Of a stretch of 64,000 nucleotides of DNA, positions 18,101 through 27,842 are shown in pieces. The position numbers and the translations under genes were made by a program. The notes under the pieces are model-generated. The model was given only the letters and a program-made list of their open reading frames with translations, ran no database searches and was not told the origin of the DNA. Within the stretch, counting starts at the first letter, position 1. Every line of letters starts with the position of its first letter. The stretch lies in NCBI GenBank assembly GCA_040772005.1, contig JAXGYZ010000016.1, positions 1-64,000 of the forward strand. Direction: 5' to 3'. The DNA comes from MWBF01 sp040772005. GTDB lineage: Bacteria > Chloroflexota > Anaerolineae > CG2-30-64-16.

Positions 18101-19476
18101 AGTTCAAGTCGCACATAGTCGCGACGGCAGCTTCGCTCCTGTTGGCAGCTTGCGTGGCGCCACCGGTGGCCACCCAGGCACCGAGCCTTGCGATAGCCGC
18201 GACGCCAGTTGCCGAGGCGCCAACATCCGTGGCCGAGCCAGCTCCGGTCGGAGGCGATCGCATCTCTGTGCAAACGCTGAAGAACGCGACCTACAGCGGC
18301 ATCTACGACGAACCGATCACCCTGACCGATGGCTTGTACAAGGGCCAGCCGTTCGTTGCGGGCGATTCCGCCCGACCCACCGTAGACTACGGCGCCGGTT
18401 CGGAACGCTACGGCGACCTGGATGGCGATGGGGTTGAGGATGCCATCGTGATCCTGATCGAGCGGGGCGGCGGTACGGGCGCCTTTAGCTACATTGCGGC
18501 GCAGCTCAATCGTGACGGCCAGCCGGTCGACGCCGGTGCAGTACGCATCGAAGACCGTATCGGAGTCAAATCAGCGGCCATCGTAGACGGACAGGTGACG
18601 CTGGAAGTCATCATGCAGGGGCCTGGCGATGCCGCCTGTTGCGGCAGCCATAGAACACTGAAGACCTATGCCCTGCAGGACGGCCGTTTGGCCGAGATCG
18701 CACGCGAGGGAGAGACGCTGGAGAAGGTTACCGCTGCAGATCTCGCCAGGACCACCTGGACCCTGGTCGAGCTCAACTACGACCAGCCGGTGGTGGCGGA
18801 CACCGAGATCACCGTGGTGTTCTAGAATGACCCGTTCGGCGTCAGCGGCTCAGGCGGCTGCAACAACTACAACGCCAGCGCTGCGCTGGGGGACGTTAAC
18901 CCGTTCGTCGTGACCTTTGGCCCGGTGGCATCCACCAAAATGATGTGCCCGGACGCCATCTCCAACCAGGAAGCAGCTTATTTCGCAGCCCTGGGGACCG
19001 TCGGCAGCTGGGGGTACGTGTACGGCCAACTGGCCTTCTTCTATGTGGATGAGCATGGTCTGGGCGGCCGGCTGCTGTTCGCAGCGCCGGAGACGGCCGA
19101 ACTGGCGCCGCTGCCCACCGAGGACTTGACGCTGCTGCGGGCACACCCCTGGCACTGGGTGTCGTTCGCGGGCGCCGTCGAGCAATTCGAGGTGGCCACG
19201 CCGGAGAACTACCAACTCACCTTCAACATGGATGGCACGATAGCCATCGTGGCCGACTGCAACCGGGCCAACGGCAGCTATACGCCGGACGACAGTGGCA
19301 GTTTGAGCCTGCAGATAGGTCCCGCGACGCTGGCCCTGTGCCCGGGTGAGTCGCGCGGCGAGCAGTTCGTCACCTACCTGGGCAGTGCCGCGCGCTACTT
19401 CTTCCAGGATGGCCAGTTGTTCATCGACCTGTTCGCCGATGGCGGCACGCTGACCTTTGCGCCGCGCGCTGAGTGA
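18097..19476 (+). pseudogene. META-domain lipoprotein interrupted by an amber codon
   Basis: Signal peptide with lipobox LLLAAC, Pro/Ala linker, an EF-hand-like DLDGDGVEDA segment, then two META (HslJ-like) domains. An in-frame TAG at 18823-18825 splits the first META domain between EITVVF and NDPFGVSGSGGCNNY; reading resumes in the same frame to 19476. META 2 has the family hallmarks VADCNRANGSY and TLALCPGESRGEQF. If the stop is real, only a 242-residue lipoprotein is made. An amber suppressor or a base-call error are alternatives. META domains of this kind occur in periplasmic/surface proteins linked to stress or adhesion. Confidence 0.75.
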
Positions 19477-19579
19477 CGGTCATTTCGGAAGGCTGCACAC
19501 ACCTGGACTGCCCGACCCGCCTCTCCGTTGCCAGCCGGATCGGGCCCATCAAGAGGTCCTGAGGACTTACGCATTTCAT

Positions 19580-20821
19580 CTAGTACCTTGTCAAGGCTCA
19601 ATTGACGGGTAAAGTCGCTTGAGCTTAATGCGAGCATCAGCCGTCGTGAAACGCCAGTTGACGGTTGCGGCGGCAGCATTACGGTCGGCTTCCAGGCCGC
19701 CACCTCTTGTTGGAGGCGGAGCAGGTTGGGAATGCGCTGATCCAGGCACGACCACTCAAGACGCTGAGTTCGATCTCAGCCATGTTGAGCCAGCTGCCAT
19801 GCTTGGGCGTGTAATGGAACTCCAGCCGATCCAAGATGCGCTTGGCTTCGGCAGGCTCGAAGACCTCGTACAATGCGGCCGGATCATGGGTGTTGAGGTT
19901 ATCCTCAACCAGCCGAATCCGGACGGCGTCTGGGAAGTGGACATCGACGAGGTCGCGCATGCAGTAGGCCCAGTCCTGCTTGGTGCGGTGTTCAGTCGGC
20001 TTAACGTGGCGCCAGTTGTGCAAGGGGCGAAGAACATGAACAGGTTCGCCACCCCGTTGCGCATGTTCGTAGTCGTAGCGCTCGGGTTGACGCTCGGCTG
20101 GTAACGGACGGCGCGTTTCGCCGATCAGTTGCTTGCTGGTCTCGTCAAAGCACACCAGCGGTAACGCGCCTCGAAAGGCCGCGTATACAGATCCAGCACA
20201 TCTTCCATGTGGTGCACGAATTCGGCATTGGCTTGGGGTGGAATGCACCACTCCTTCTTTACCCAAGGTTTAAGTTCGTTTTTTGAGCACCTGGCGCACG
20301 GTTTCGTGCGAGATGTTATCGATGTACTCACGCAACCAGCTGGTCGGCCAGCAGGCGCAGCGTCCAGCGTTGGTGGCCCATCGGCGGCGCACTGCAAGCC
20401 AAGGCTACCAGATGGGCTTCGCACTCGCCATCGACCAGGTGGCTGTAGTCGCGACGGGGTTTGTGCCGCTCCAGGGCGGCCTCCAAGCCCTCCTCGACAA
20501 AGCGTTGGCGTACGCGTGCAACCGTAGAGAGACCGATATCAAGCGCCTGACGGATGGCTTCGTCGCTCCAGGCCGGGCCACTGTCGCTCTCATCGGCTTT
20601 GAGCAAGATACGCGCATGCGTCAGGGTCCGGGCCGGGGCCTTGCCCGCCGACAGCAGGTCCCGGAGCATGCTGCGCTCGTCGTCGGTGAGGGTGACATGG
20701 TACTTCTTGTGCGTCGTTGGCTGATCCACGGTTCGTGTCCTTGTCAGTGGTTCTCGCTGGCACTCTGACAAGTATACTCACCTTGGATCACCAATTCAAA
20801 TCATGCTTGACGGACTACTAG
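19580..20821 (-). mobile_element. IS630-type insertion sequence, degraded
   Basis: About 1.24 kb. The ends match as imperfect inverted repeats: CTAGTACCTTGTCAAGG at 19580-19596 and, on the other strand from 20821, CTAGTAGTCCGTCAAGC. IS630/Tc1 elements insert at TA, which is present within both CTAG ends. The transposase is on the - strand and broken (next entry). The right end lies nine bases before the holin-like start codon, so the element has replaced that gene's upstream region. Confidence 0.75.
19679..20771 (-). pseudogene. IS630 family transposase, frameshifted
   Basis: The N-terminal helix-turn-helix part (20771-20328: LTDDERSMLRDLLSAGKAPA, WSDEAIRQALDIGLSTVARV), a middle piece in a second frame (about 20330-20220) and the catalytic part (20266-19679) together make one IS630 transposase. 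The DDE residues are visible as CFDETSKQ, VEDNLNTHD and WLNMAEIELS. At least two frame breaks mean no active enzyme from this copy. Confidence 0.8.
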
Positions 20822-20829
20822 GGGGAAAC

Positions 20830-21204
20830 ATGAACATCGTCAGCGCTTTTATCGGAATCCTGCTCGGAGCCCTGTTCTCGGGCCTCGTGATCTGGATCGT
20901 CGGCAAGCTCGGCCTCGGCCTGGAGGTCAGCGGCTTCGGCGCGGCTTTTGTCGCCGCCATCATCATCGCCGTGGTTTCCGGCATCATCGCCTGGCTGCTC
21001 GGGGTTCTCGGCATCTCCATCGGCACCGGGATTCTGGCCGCCATCATCAACTTAGTCATCGCGGCGGTCGTCCTCATGATCAGCGGCAGCCTCGTGCCCG
21101 GCCTGCGGGTGAAGCGCTTCGGCGGCGCGCTGGTGGCTGCCATCGCCATCGGCCTGGTGGGCTGGGTCGTGGCCTTGATAGTGCGTGGGATTGTGCCAGC
21201 GTAG
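20830..21204 (+). CDS. holin-like small integral membrane protein
   Basis: 124 residues, almost entirely hydrophobic, with about four membrane helices and Gly-rich packing (GILLGALFSGLVIWIVGKLG). It resembles the phage_holin_4_2 / YvlD-type superfamily of four-helix membrane proteins common in bacterial chromosomes, so phage origin need not be inferred. Start ATG 20830 is preceded by GGGGGA. Role unknown; its promoter may have been disrupted or supplied by the IS end immediately upstream. Confidence 0.75.
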   Translation: MNIVSAFIGILLGALFSGLVIWIVGKLGLGLEVSGFGAAFVAAIIIAVVSGIIAWLLGVLGISIGTGILAAIINLVIAAVVLMISGSLVPGLRVKRFGGALVAAIAIGLVGWVVALIVRGIVPA

Positions 21205-21250
21205 CCGTTCTGCAGATACAAGTCTACAGCTTCGAGAAGGAGATAGCACC

Positions 21251-22048
21251 ATGCTAACAATAACAGCCATTCGCCCATCTGTGCGACGCACTGCAGCTCC
21301 GCTGACCATCTTGCTTGCGCTGCTGCTGTCCATCCTGCCGCTGCCAGCCCTGGCCCAGGAGAACAGCACCGCCATCGCCGTCGGCCCGCACATCGTCACC
21401 TTGCCGCCCGGCGCAACGACCGAGATCGAGGTGCACGGGTTCTGTCTGAACTACGGGCTGCCGTTCCCCGGCGCCGAGCTGAAACCGATTGAACTGGCCG
21501 CAGACCCGCTCCGCAACGCCGCCATCTACGGCCTGGCAAACGGGTATATCGATTCGAACCCCTTTGATGTGGAAAAGGCCATCTGGTTCCTGTCCGATGG
21601 CACTCGCCTGAACGGCCAGGATTACACCCTGGCCGATGAGATCATTGCCTACGCCAACAGCGGCGTGCAGCCGGCCGATGTCGTGGCAGGCGTGCCGCAT
21701 ATGGCGGACAAGCTGGCCGATGGCAGCCTGGAGGCCGTCGTCACCGGTTTCGTGAACGTCGCCCCCGAGAAGGGCTCATTCTACGGCACTGGTACGTTGG
21801 CGATCACCAACGTCAGCCAGGCCGCGCAGCGGTTCGTCGTTTCCTACGGCACCGTCAGCCGCGACGAGGCCGAGGGCGATCAGCAAAACATGCTCGTGTT
21901 TCCCTCGGAGCCGGCGCCAGTGCAGCAGCCGCCTGCCACCGGCGCGCTGCTGCCGCCTGCCGGCATCGTCGTCGTGGCATTGGCGGGGTTGAGCGCGGGA
22001 ATCGTGACGGTCGGCCGCGTACGACAACGCGCAGCCAAAACAGCGTGA
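21251..22048 (+). CDS. secreted surface protein, probable sortase substrate
   Basis: 265 residues. N-terminal signal peptide (LTILLALLLSILPLPALAQ), an extracellular domain (VGPHIVTLPPGATTEIEV and similar), a Pro-rich stalk, then PPATGALLPPAG followed by a hydrophobic helix and the basic tail VRQRAAKTA. The order motif-helix-basic tail is that of a cell-wall sorting signal. The next gene, overlapping by four bases, is a sortase, supporting this reading. Which tripartite motif (PATG or LPPAG) is cut cannot be told. Start ATG 21251 has AAGGAG nearby. Confidence 0.75.
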   Translation: MLTITAIRPSVRRTAAPLTILLALLLSILPLPALAQENSTAIAVGPHIVTLPPGATTEIEVHGFCLNYGLPFPGAELKPIELAADPLRNAAIYGLANGYIDSNPFDVEKAIWFLSDGTRLNGQDYTLADEIIAYANSGVQPADVVAGVPHMADKLADGSLEAVVTGFVNVAPEKGSFYGTGTLAITNVSQAAQRFVVSYGTVSRDEAEGDQQNMLVFPSEPAPVQQPPATGALLPPAGIVVVALAGLSAGIVTVGRVRQRAAKTA

Positions 22049-22608
22049 AAGTGCGACCGCTGTTGCTCGGGCTGCTGCTGGCCGCGCTGCTCCTGGTCTC
22101 GCACCCCAACCCTGCCGCCCGCGCCGCGCATGAGGGGCCGGGAGATGTGCTGATCTCCGGTCCCACGGAGTTGGCAATCCCGGTCATCGGCCTCGCCTCC
22201 GCGGTCGTGCCCGTGGGGTACGAGTGGCACAGCGGGAAGCTGGACTGGGAAACGGCGGAGAACGCAGTCGGCTGGTATCAGACATCAGCCATGCCAGGCC
22301 ACCCCGGCAATGCGGTCATGTCAGGACATAACGCGTCCCTTGGCAGCGGCGTGTTCCGAAACCTGCACAAGGTCAAGGTCGGTGACACGCTCACGGTGTC
22401 CATTGGCAGAAGGAAGCTGACATATACCGTGACCGAGCGCGTGATCCTCCCGGACCTGTGGGCGACGAAGGCCCAGCGTGCCGCAAACGCGGCCTGGCTG
22501 GGCCAGTTCGGTGACGAGCGCCTGACCCTCATCACGTGCTATCCGTGGTACACGAACACGCATCGACTGGTGTTGGTGGCGCATCCTGCCGCTGCGCCGG
22601 CAAGGTGA
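22045..22608 (+). CDS. sortase
   Basis: 187 residues with an N-terminal membrane/signal helix. Catalytic His is in MSGHNAS, catalytic Cys in TLITCYPW, and the Arg in NTHRLVLVA, the three residues all sortases need in order. Length and the LITCxP pattern fit class D/E sortases. The GTG start overlaps the substrate gene stop (GTGA), so the pair is translationally coupled; it probably anchors or crosslinks the upstream protein at the cell surface. Confidence 0.9.
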   Translation: MKVRPLLLGLLLAALLLVSHPNPAARAAHEGPGDVLISGPTELAIPVIGLASAVVPVGYEWHSGKLDWETAENAVGWYQTSAMPGHPGNAVMSGHNASLGSGVFRNLHKVKVGDTLTVSIGRRKLTYTVTERVILPDLWATKAQRAANAAWLGQFGDERLTLITCYPWYTNTHRLVLVAHPAAAPAR

Positions 22609-22863
22609 TGGAGCGTTGGTCAGGAAGCCTCCAGCCGGATCCCAACGATGACATATGGGATGCCGCGCGCGAGCTGGCAAACAGCTCGCGCGCCATCGTG
22701 CCGCAGCAGGAGCGTGTGGTGTGGACTAAAGCCACTAACTGCCCCGGGCAGCTCGCAACGTCCTTTGTGCTCGATCCTGAGGCGGAGCTTGACCTGAGTT
22801 GCCTCAATGCACGCCGTCCGCTGTGGACGCTGCCGAATAACACAACGAACAGGGAGTATACGG

Positions 22864-25701
22864 ATGAAGGGTAATATCTTGTTGGTTCTGACCGTCATTG
22901 CTTTGTTGGCCGCGGCCTTTGCCGCTCCGGCCCAGGCGATGGAGCTCTCGCGGGCTGCCGTGGCGCCGACCGAAGGTTCAACGGCTGCGCCCGCCGCAGC
23001 GCCTGCCCAGGATTCGCTGACCGCCAATCCCTGGCAGTGGGTCTCCTTCACCAGCCCGGTGGACCAGTTCGACGTGGATCCGGCGCTGAGTTACCTGATT
23101 GCGTTCAACAAGGATGGCAGGATCAACATCGTTGCCGACTGCAACAGGGCGTTTGCAGACTACACTGCGGATGACAGCAGCCTGATCATCAAGCCAGGCC
23201 CGATGACGCTGGCTGCCTGCCCGTCCGATTCGCGCAGCGAGCAGTTCGTGACGCTGCTGGGCGGTGCGGCCAAGTACTTCTTCAAAGATGGCATGCTCTA
23301 CATCGACCTGATGGCCGATGGCGGCACCCTGGCCTTTGCCGCCGCCGATGCCGAGGTCATGGCCGACGACGGTGAAGGGGCTATGGCCGGCGCGCCGCTG
23401 TCTCCGGCCGACATTGCCAACGACGAGGGCGGTCCGGCGGTGGTGACCGGCGAGTGGAAGTACACCGCCGCGGCCGTGGCGACCCACTATCTGGAGCCGG
23501 TGGCCATGCTGAAGGATGTCTCCCGAGATATCCAGCGCAACTACACCGAGTGGGTGCCCCGCAGCGGCCAAATCATGGGTTTCCTGACTCGCCCCCTGGC
23601 CCCGGCGCCCACCGCCTATCAGGTAAATCTGCCGGTGCAGCCCTCTGGCGCCAGCGTCGACCTGGACAACGACGGCGAAGAGGACACTGGCGTCCAGGTC
23701 TTCGCCGCCGCCCTGGGCACCAATCTCGTGGGCGACTCCTACCTGGAGCAGATCGAGCAAGCAGGGTTTACTTCCTACCTGAGCGATCCCCAGACCGGCG
23801 ACATCCGCCAGGGCGCCTTCCTGGTCTATGCGCCCGACGATGCCCAGGGCTTCCCCAGCGCGGCCGGCGAGGACGGCATCTACTTCACCGCCGACGACCC
23901 GGCCGTGGGCTTGCCGGCCGGCTGGACCCTGGCCACCCTGGGCGAGGACGGCCAGGTTACGTTCGATCGCAGCCGGGAAGCGACCCTGAACATCCTGGAG
24001 GCTGCGGCCTATGCGTCGCCCAACTTCTCTGACCAGGGCATCCTGGAGAGCTTCACTTCCCTGATCGACCTGCTGGCGGTGCGCTACTCCTATACCGAGC
24101 TGCGCGGCCTGGACTGGGAAGAGATCCGGGAAGAGTACCTGCCTCGGGTGGAGGCAGCCGATAAGGCGGGCGACTTTGCCGCCTACTATGCCGCCATGCA
24201 CGACCTGGCGCTCTCCATCAGGGATGCTCACGTCTACTTGAGCGGCGGTACGCTCGAGTACAAGGTGGCAGCAGCGGAACCGATCCAGCAGGCTTTTGGC
24301 GGCGGGCTGGGCGCGGAGGTCAAAGAACTCAGGGACGGCACGGTGGCGGTGACCCACCTCGACCCAGAAGGGCCGGGCGCGCAGGCCGGCTGGCAGGTCG
24401 GCACGGAGATCGTGAGCGTGGACGGCGTGGCCATCGGCGACCGCATCGCCACGTTGCCGTTCGCGGAAACCGCGGGCAACCCTGAGGTCATCCGCCTGCA
24501 ACAGACGAAAAAAGCCCTGGCCTTCCCCGCCGGCGCCGAGACCACCATCGAATACCGCCAGCCGGAGGCCAGCGATGTGTTGAGCGCCACGTTGACGGCT
24601 GTGGAGGACGCCTTTGTCGAGGCGCCCAAGCCGGCCGTGGACGATGCCGACATCAGCTTCAAGCAACTGGATGGCGGCTCTTGGTACGTGCAGTGGAAGT
24701 CGTTCCATGACCCACTCTACAAGATTGCGATCTGGGAGAAGCTCATGGAAAAGGCCCAGGGCGCGACCGGCCTCATCATCGACATGCGCCACAACGGCGG
24801 CGGCGCCACCGATCTGATGTACACCCTGGCCTCCTACTTCTTCACCGCCGACGATCCGGCGCAAGGCCACTGGATCGACAACTACACCTACGACGAAAAG
24901 GTGGGCGACCTGGTGAAGGAATTCGCCACCGATCGCACCCTGAGCTCGCCGCGGCCGGAGCTGACCTTCAACGGCGCGGTGGCGGTGCTGGTGGGCGAAG
25001 GCTCGGCCAGCGCTGCGGAGTATCTGCCCCAGTTCCTGCAGCGCCAGGGACGGGCCATCGTCGTTGGCGAGCATGGCACCGAAGGGGCCGGCGGCTACCT
25101 GGAGCAGGCCGCCATGCCTGGGGACTTCGTGTTCCACTTCACCAAGGGCCGCACCTTCTTCGCCGGCACCGACGAGCTGAACCTGGAGGCCAAGGGCGTG
25201 ACCCTGGATTCGCGCGTGCCCATCACCCTGGAGAACGAACAGGCCAAGCAGGAGGGCCGGGATGTGGTGCTGGAGGCTGCCATAGTGGCCCTGGGCGAGG
25301 AAGCCGCCCGCCTGTTTGCCGAGCGCCTGCCTGGCACAACCCTGCAACTCATAACCCTGCAGGTCCGAGGGGAAGATGGCGAGTTGGCCCAGGTCAATCC
25401 CACAAACCCAGTGAGCTACACCCTCACCTTCGCGGCGGATGGCGCCCTGACCATCAAGGCCGACTGCAACCAGGTCAACGCCGAGTACGTCCTGGGCAGC
25501 GCGGGCGCGATCACCATCACCCCCGGCGCGGCCACCCTGGCCCTGTGCGCGGATGACGGTCTGGGTGAGAAGTTCGTGGCGGCGCTGGGACAGGTCACCG
25601 TGCTCCAGACCGACGGCCAATCCTACGTGTTTGCCTACCCGTCGGAAGATGCTCCGGTGAACATCCTGATGACGCCGGTGGCAGACACGGACGGACAATA
25701 A
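22864..25701 (+). CDS. META - S41 peptidase - META secreted protein
   Basis: About 945 residues. Signal peptide (ALLAAAFAAPAQA), META domain 1 (ADCNRAFADYTADD; PMTLAACPSDSRSEQF), a central 300-residue unknown region, a PDZ domain (VTHLDPEGPGAQAGWQVGTE) and a tail-specific protease (S41) domain. The Ser nucleophile is in GEGSASAAEYLP (near 713); the MRHNGGG motif is also typical of S41. A C-terminal META-like domain (IKADCNQVNAEY; LALCADDGLGEKF) ends it. The start is ATG 22864 with GGGAG upstream. Known S41 enzymes cut C-terminal tails of periplasmic proteins; the META pair may present substrates or sense stress. Confidence 0.88.
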   Translation: MKGNILLVLTVIALLAAAFAAPAQAMELSRAAVAPTEGSTAAPAAAPAQDSLTANPWQWVSFTSPVDQFDVDPALSYLIAFNKDGRINIVADCNRAFADYTADDSSLIIKPGPMTLAACPSDSRSEQFVTLLGGAAKYFFKDGMLYIDLMADGGTLAFAAADAEVMADDGEGAMAGAPLSPADIANDEGGPAVVTGEWKYTAAAVATHYLEPVAMLKDVSRDIQRNYTEWVPRSGQIMGFLTRPLAPAPTAYQVNLPVQPSGASVDLDNDGEEDTGVQVFAAALGTNLVGDSYLEQIEQAGFTSYLSDPQTGDIRQGAFLVYAPDDAQGFPSAAGEDGIYFTADDPAVGLPAGWTLATLGEDGQVTFDRSREATLNILEAAAYASPNFSDQGILESFTSLIDLLAVRYSYTELRGLDWEEIREEYLPRVEAADKAGDFAAYYAAMHDLALSIRDAHVYLSGGTLEYKVAAAEPIQQAFGGGLGAEVKELRDGTVAVTHLDPEGPGAQAGWQVGTEIVSVDGVAIGDRIATLPFAETAGNPEVIRLQQTKKALAFPAGAETTIEYRQPEASDVLSATLTAVEDAFVEAPKPAVDDADISFKQLDGGSWYVQWKSFHDPLYKIAIWEKLMEKAQGATGLIIDMRHNGGGATDLMYTLASYFFTADDPAQGHWIDNYTYDEKVGDLVKEFATDRTLSSPRPELTFNGAVAVLVGEGSASAAEYLPQFLQRQGRAIVVGEHGTEGAGGYLEQAAMPGDFVFHFTKGRTFFAGTDELNLEAKGVTLDSRVPITLENEQAKQEGRDVVLEAAIVALGEEAARLFAERLPGTTLQLITLQVRGEDGELAQVNPTNPVSYTLTFAADGALTIKADCNQVNAEYVLGSAGAITITPGAATLALCADDGLGEKFVAALGQVTVLQTDGQSYVFAYPSEDAPVNILMTPVADTDGQ

Positions 25702-25811
25702 GAGCGTTTTAGGCCGCGCAGGGAGGCGGCCGCCTCCCTGCGCTTGTCGATTGGTAGTCGGAGTCGAAACCGGAGATCAAGACAACACGACATGAAACAG
25801 GAAACTTTCGG

Positions 25812-27842
25812 ATGAAGAGATATCTTGGACTGATCATGATGACCGCCTCGCTGTTGCTGGCGGCGTGCGTTCCGCCTGCGCCAACCGCAGTACCGACAGA
25901 AGCGCCGACGGCGCCGGCCGCGGCCAGCGCGCCTGCGGCTTCGTCCGCAGTCGAGCCCGCTGCTGCGACGCTCACCGCCAACCCGTGGCAGTGGACATCG
26001 TTCACCGGCGCGGCCGAGCAGTTCAAGGTCGAACAGCCCGCCAACTATCTGCTGACGTTCCAGGCCGACGGGACGGCGGCGATCGTGGCCGACTGCAACA
26101 ATGCGTTCGCGGACTACACTGCTGATGCCGGCGCCCTCACCATCAAGCCGGGTCCGATGACGCTGGCCGCCTGCCCGTCCGGCTCGCGGGGCGAGCAGTT
26201 CGTTACCCTGCTCGGCAGCGCGGCCAGGTACTTCTTCGCAGACGGCGCCCTGTTCATTGACCTGTTGGCCGACGCCGGCGTCATGCGGCTTGATCCTGCG
26301 GCCGAGACTGCCGCCGGCGAAGAACCGCCTTCCCCAACCGTCGACCCGGCCGAAGTCGCCCGCGCGCGCGCCCTGGCGAGCGGCTTGCAGGCTCAGCCGT
26401 GGAAATGGAGCTACTTTGCCACCGCTACCAAGCAGGGCGAGATCGAGACGCCCGCCAGCTACCTGGTGACTTTTCACGACGACGGCGCGGTTGAAATCAA
26501 GGCGGACTGCAACCGCGCTGGGGGCAAGTACACCCTCGACGGCGGCAATATCAGTATCGAAATCGGCCCGACAACCCTGGCGGCGTGCCCGGGCGATTCA
26601 CGCGGCGAGCAGTTCATCGCGATGCTGGGAGATGTGGCGCAGTTTGAGATCACCGAGGGCAGCCTGTTCTTCCTTCTGAAAACGGAAGGCAGCACGCTGC
26701 TCTTCGATGCTGCGCCCCCCACGGTCGTTGACCTGTGCGGTGAGCAGGCGCTGGCGCTCAACACGCTCGAGGACACGCTGGACCCGAAGCTCAGCGCCAG
26801 CCTGGACGAGGTGCTGGTGGGTCTCGTGAAGGAGGACCGGCGACCGGGTCCGGGCGCAGTAATGCTGGTCACCACGCCCCAGGGACGCTATCTTAAATCC
26901 ATTGGGGTCGCCGATGTGACCACCTGCCAGCCGCTCCCGGCCGATTCCCCCTATCAGATCGGCAGCAACACGAAGCTGATGACCTCCGCCATCCTCTTCC
27001 AACTTCAGGAGGAAGGGGTACTTTCCATCTCCGATCCGCTGAGCAAATGGCTGCCGGACCTGGCGGCGAAGCTGACGAACGGCGACAAGATGACCATCGA
27101 GATGATGCTCACGCATACCACCGGCATGAAGGACTACTTCGACGTGCCGACGAGTGGCGGGTCCATCGCGGACGGCGCCACGGACAAAGCCATGCTCACC
27201 CGTGCCTTCACACCGGAAGAGCTGGTCAAGCTGGTCGCCGATTCCGGCCTCAGCGACTTCGAGCCGGGCGCGGAAGGGCAATGGAACTACAGCAACACCG
27301 GCTACATGCTGCTCGGCCTCATCATCGAGAAGGCCAGCGGCAAGACATACGAAGAGAACCTGAAGGAGCGGATCTTCGAACCGCTCGGCCTGGAGCAGAC
27401 CTACCTACAGGCGGGCCAGCCGGAGGCGGGCGCGCTGCCCCAGGCGTACTACAAATCGCCTTTCGACTTCACCACGAGCGAATGGAACGCCAGCCAGGGC
27501 TGGTCGGCCGGCGCGGTCGTGTCGACGCCCGACGAATTCGCCACGTTCATGAAGGCCCTGTTTATCGGGAAGCTGTTCAAGCAGCCGGAGACGCTGAAGC
27601 TGATGGAAACACCCGCGCCGACCAGCGCCAATCGTCTTGGCCCAGGCGTGACCTACGCGCACGGCATGACCAACAACAATGGCGTGCTGGGTCACGGCGG
27701 CCAGACGCTGGGCTTCCAGAGCGACGGCGGCTACATCCCGGACAAAGATGTGACGATCGTGATATGGAGCAACGCGGCCGAGAGCAATGCCAGTCGCGCG
27801 CTCGTGCCCGCTATCGCCAACATCGTAACCGGAGCCGGATAA
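25812..27842 (+). CDS. META-META-beta-lactamase-family lipoprotein
   Basis: 676 residues. Lipobox LLLAACVPP, linker, two META domains (each with ADCN and TLAACP.(S/D)SRGEQF), then a class C beta-lactamase/D-alanyl-D-alanine carboxypeptidase fold: SxxK as S-N-T-K near 384-387, YSN near 492, and HGGQ.LGFQS near the end in place of the KTG box. It is probably a surface penicillin-binding-like or esterase-like serine hydrolase, not necessarily a resistance enzyme. It follows the S41 gene by 110 bases, and its stop overlaps the PrsW gene (TAATG). Confidence 0.88.
   Translation: MKRYLGLIMMTASLLLAACVPPAPTAVPTEAPTAPAAASAPAASSAVEPAAATLTANPWQWTSFTGAAEQFKVEQPANYLLTFQADGTAAIVADCNNAFADYTADAGALTIKPGPMTLAACPSGSRGEQFVTLLGSAARYFFADGALFIDLLADAGVMRLDPAAETAAGEEPPSPTVDPAEVARARALASGLQAQPWKWSYFATATKQGEIETPASYLVTFHDDGAVEIKADCNRAGGKYTLDGGNISIEIGPTTLAACPGDSRGEQFIAMLGDVAQFEITEGSLFFLLKTEGSTLLFDAAPPTVVDLCGEQALALNTLEDTLDPKLSASLDEVLVGLVKEDRRPGPGAVMLVTTPQGRYLKSIGVADVTTCQPLPADSPYQIGSNTKLMTSAILFQLQEEGVLSISDPLSKWLPDLAAKLTNGDKMTIEMMLTHTTGMKDYFDVPTSGGSIADGATDKAMLTRAFTPEELVKLVADSGLSDFEPGAEGQWNYSNTGYMLLGLIIEKASGKTYEENLKERIFEPLGLEQTYLQAGQPEAGALPQAYYKSPFDFTTSEWNASQGWSAGAVVSTPDEFATFMKALFIGKLFKQPETLKLMETPAPTSANRLGPGVTYAHGMTNNNGVLGHGGQTLGFQSDGGYIPDKDVTIVIWSNAAESNASRALVPAIANIVTGAG

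Noticed and set aside
20830..21204. Prophage lysis gene
   Set aside because: The four-helix protein resembles chromosomal holin-like families, and no other phage gene is present.
22536..22874. 112-codon frame between sortase and META-S41 genes
   Set aside because: It overlaps the sortase 3' end in another frame and has no ribosome site or domain-like sequence.
22978..25698. 906-codon frame antisense to the META-S41 gene
   Set aside because: The + strand frame has signal peptide, domains and catalytic motifs; the antisense frame is a GC-bias shadow with no recognisable domain.
25812..27842. Antibiotic-resistance beta-lactamase
   Set aside because: It is a META-fused lipoprotein of the serine hydrolase/DD-peptidase-like branch, and the KTG box is replaced by HGG. 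No basis for a resistance claim.
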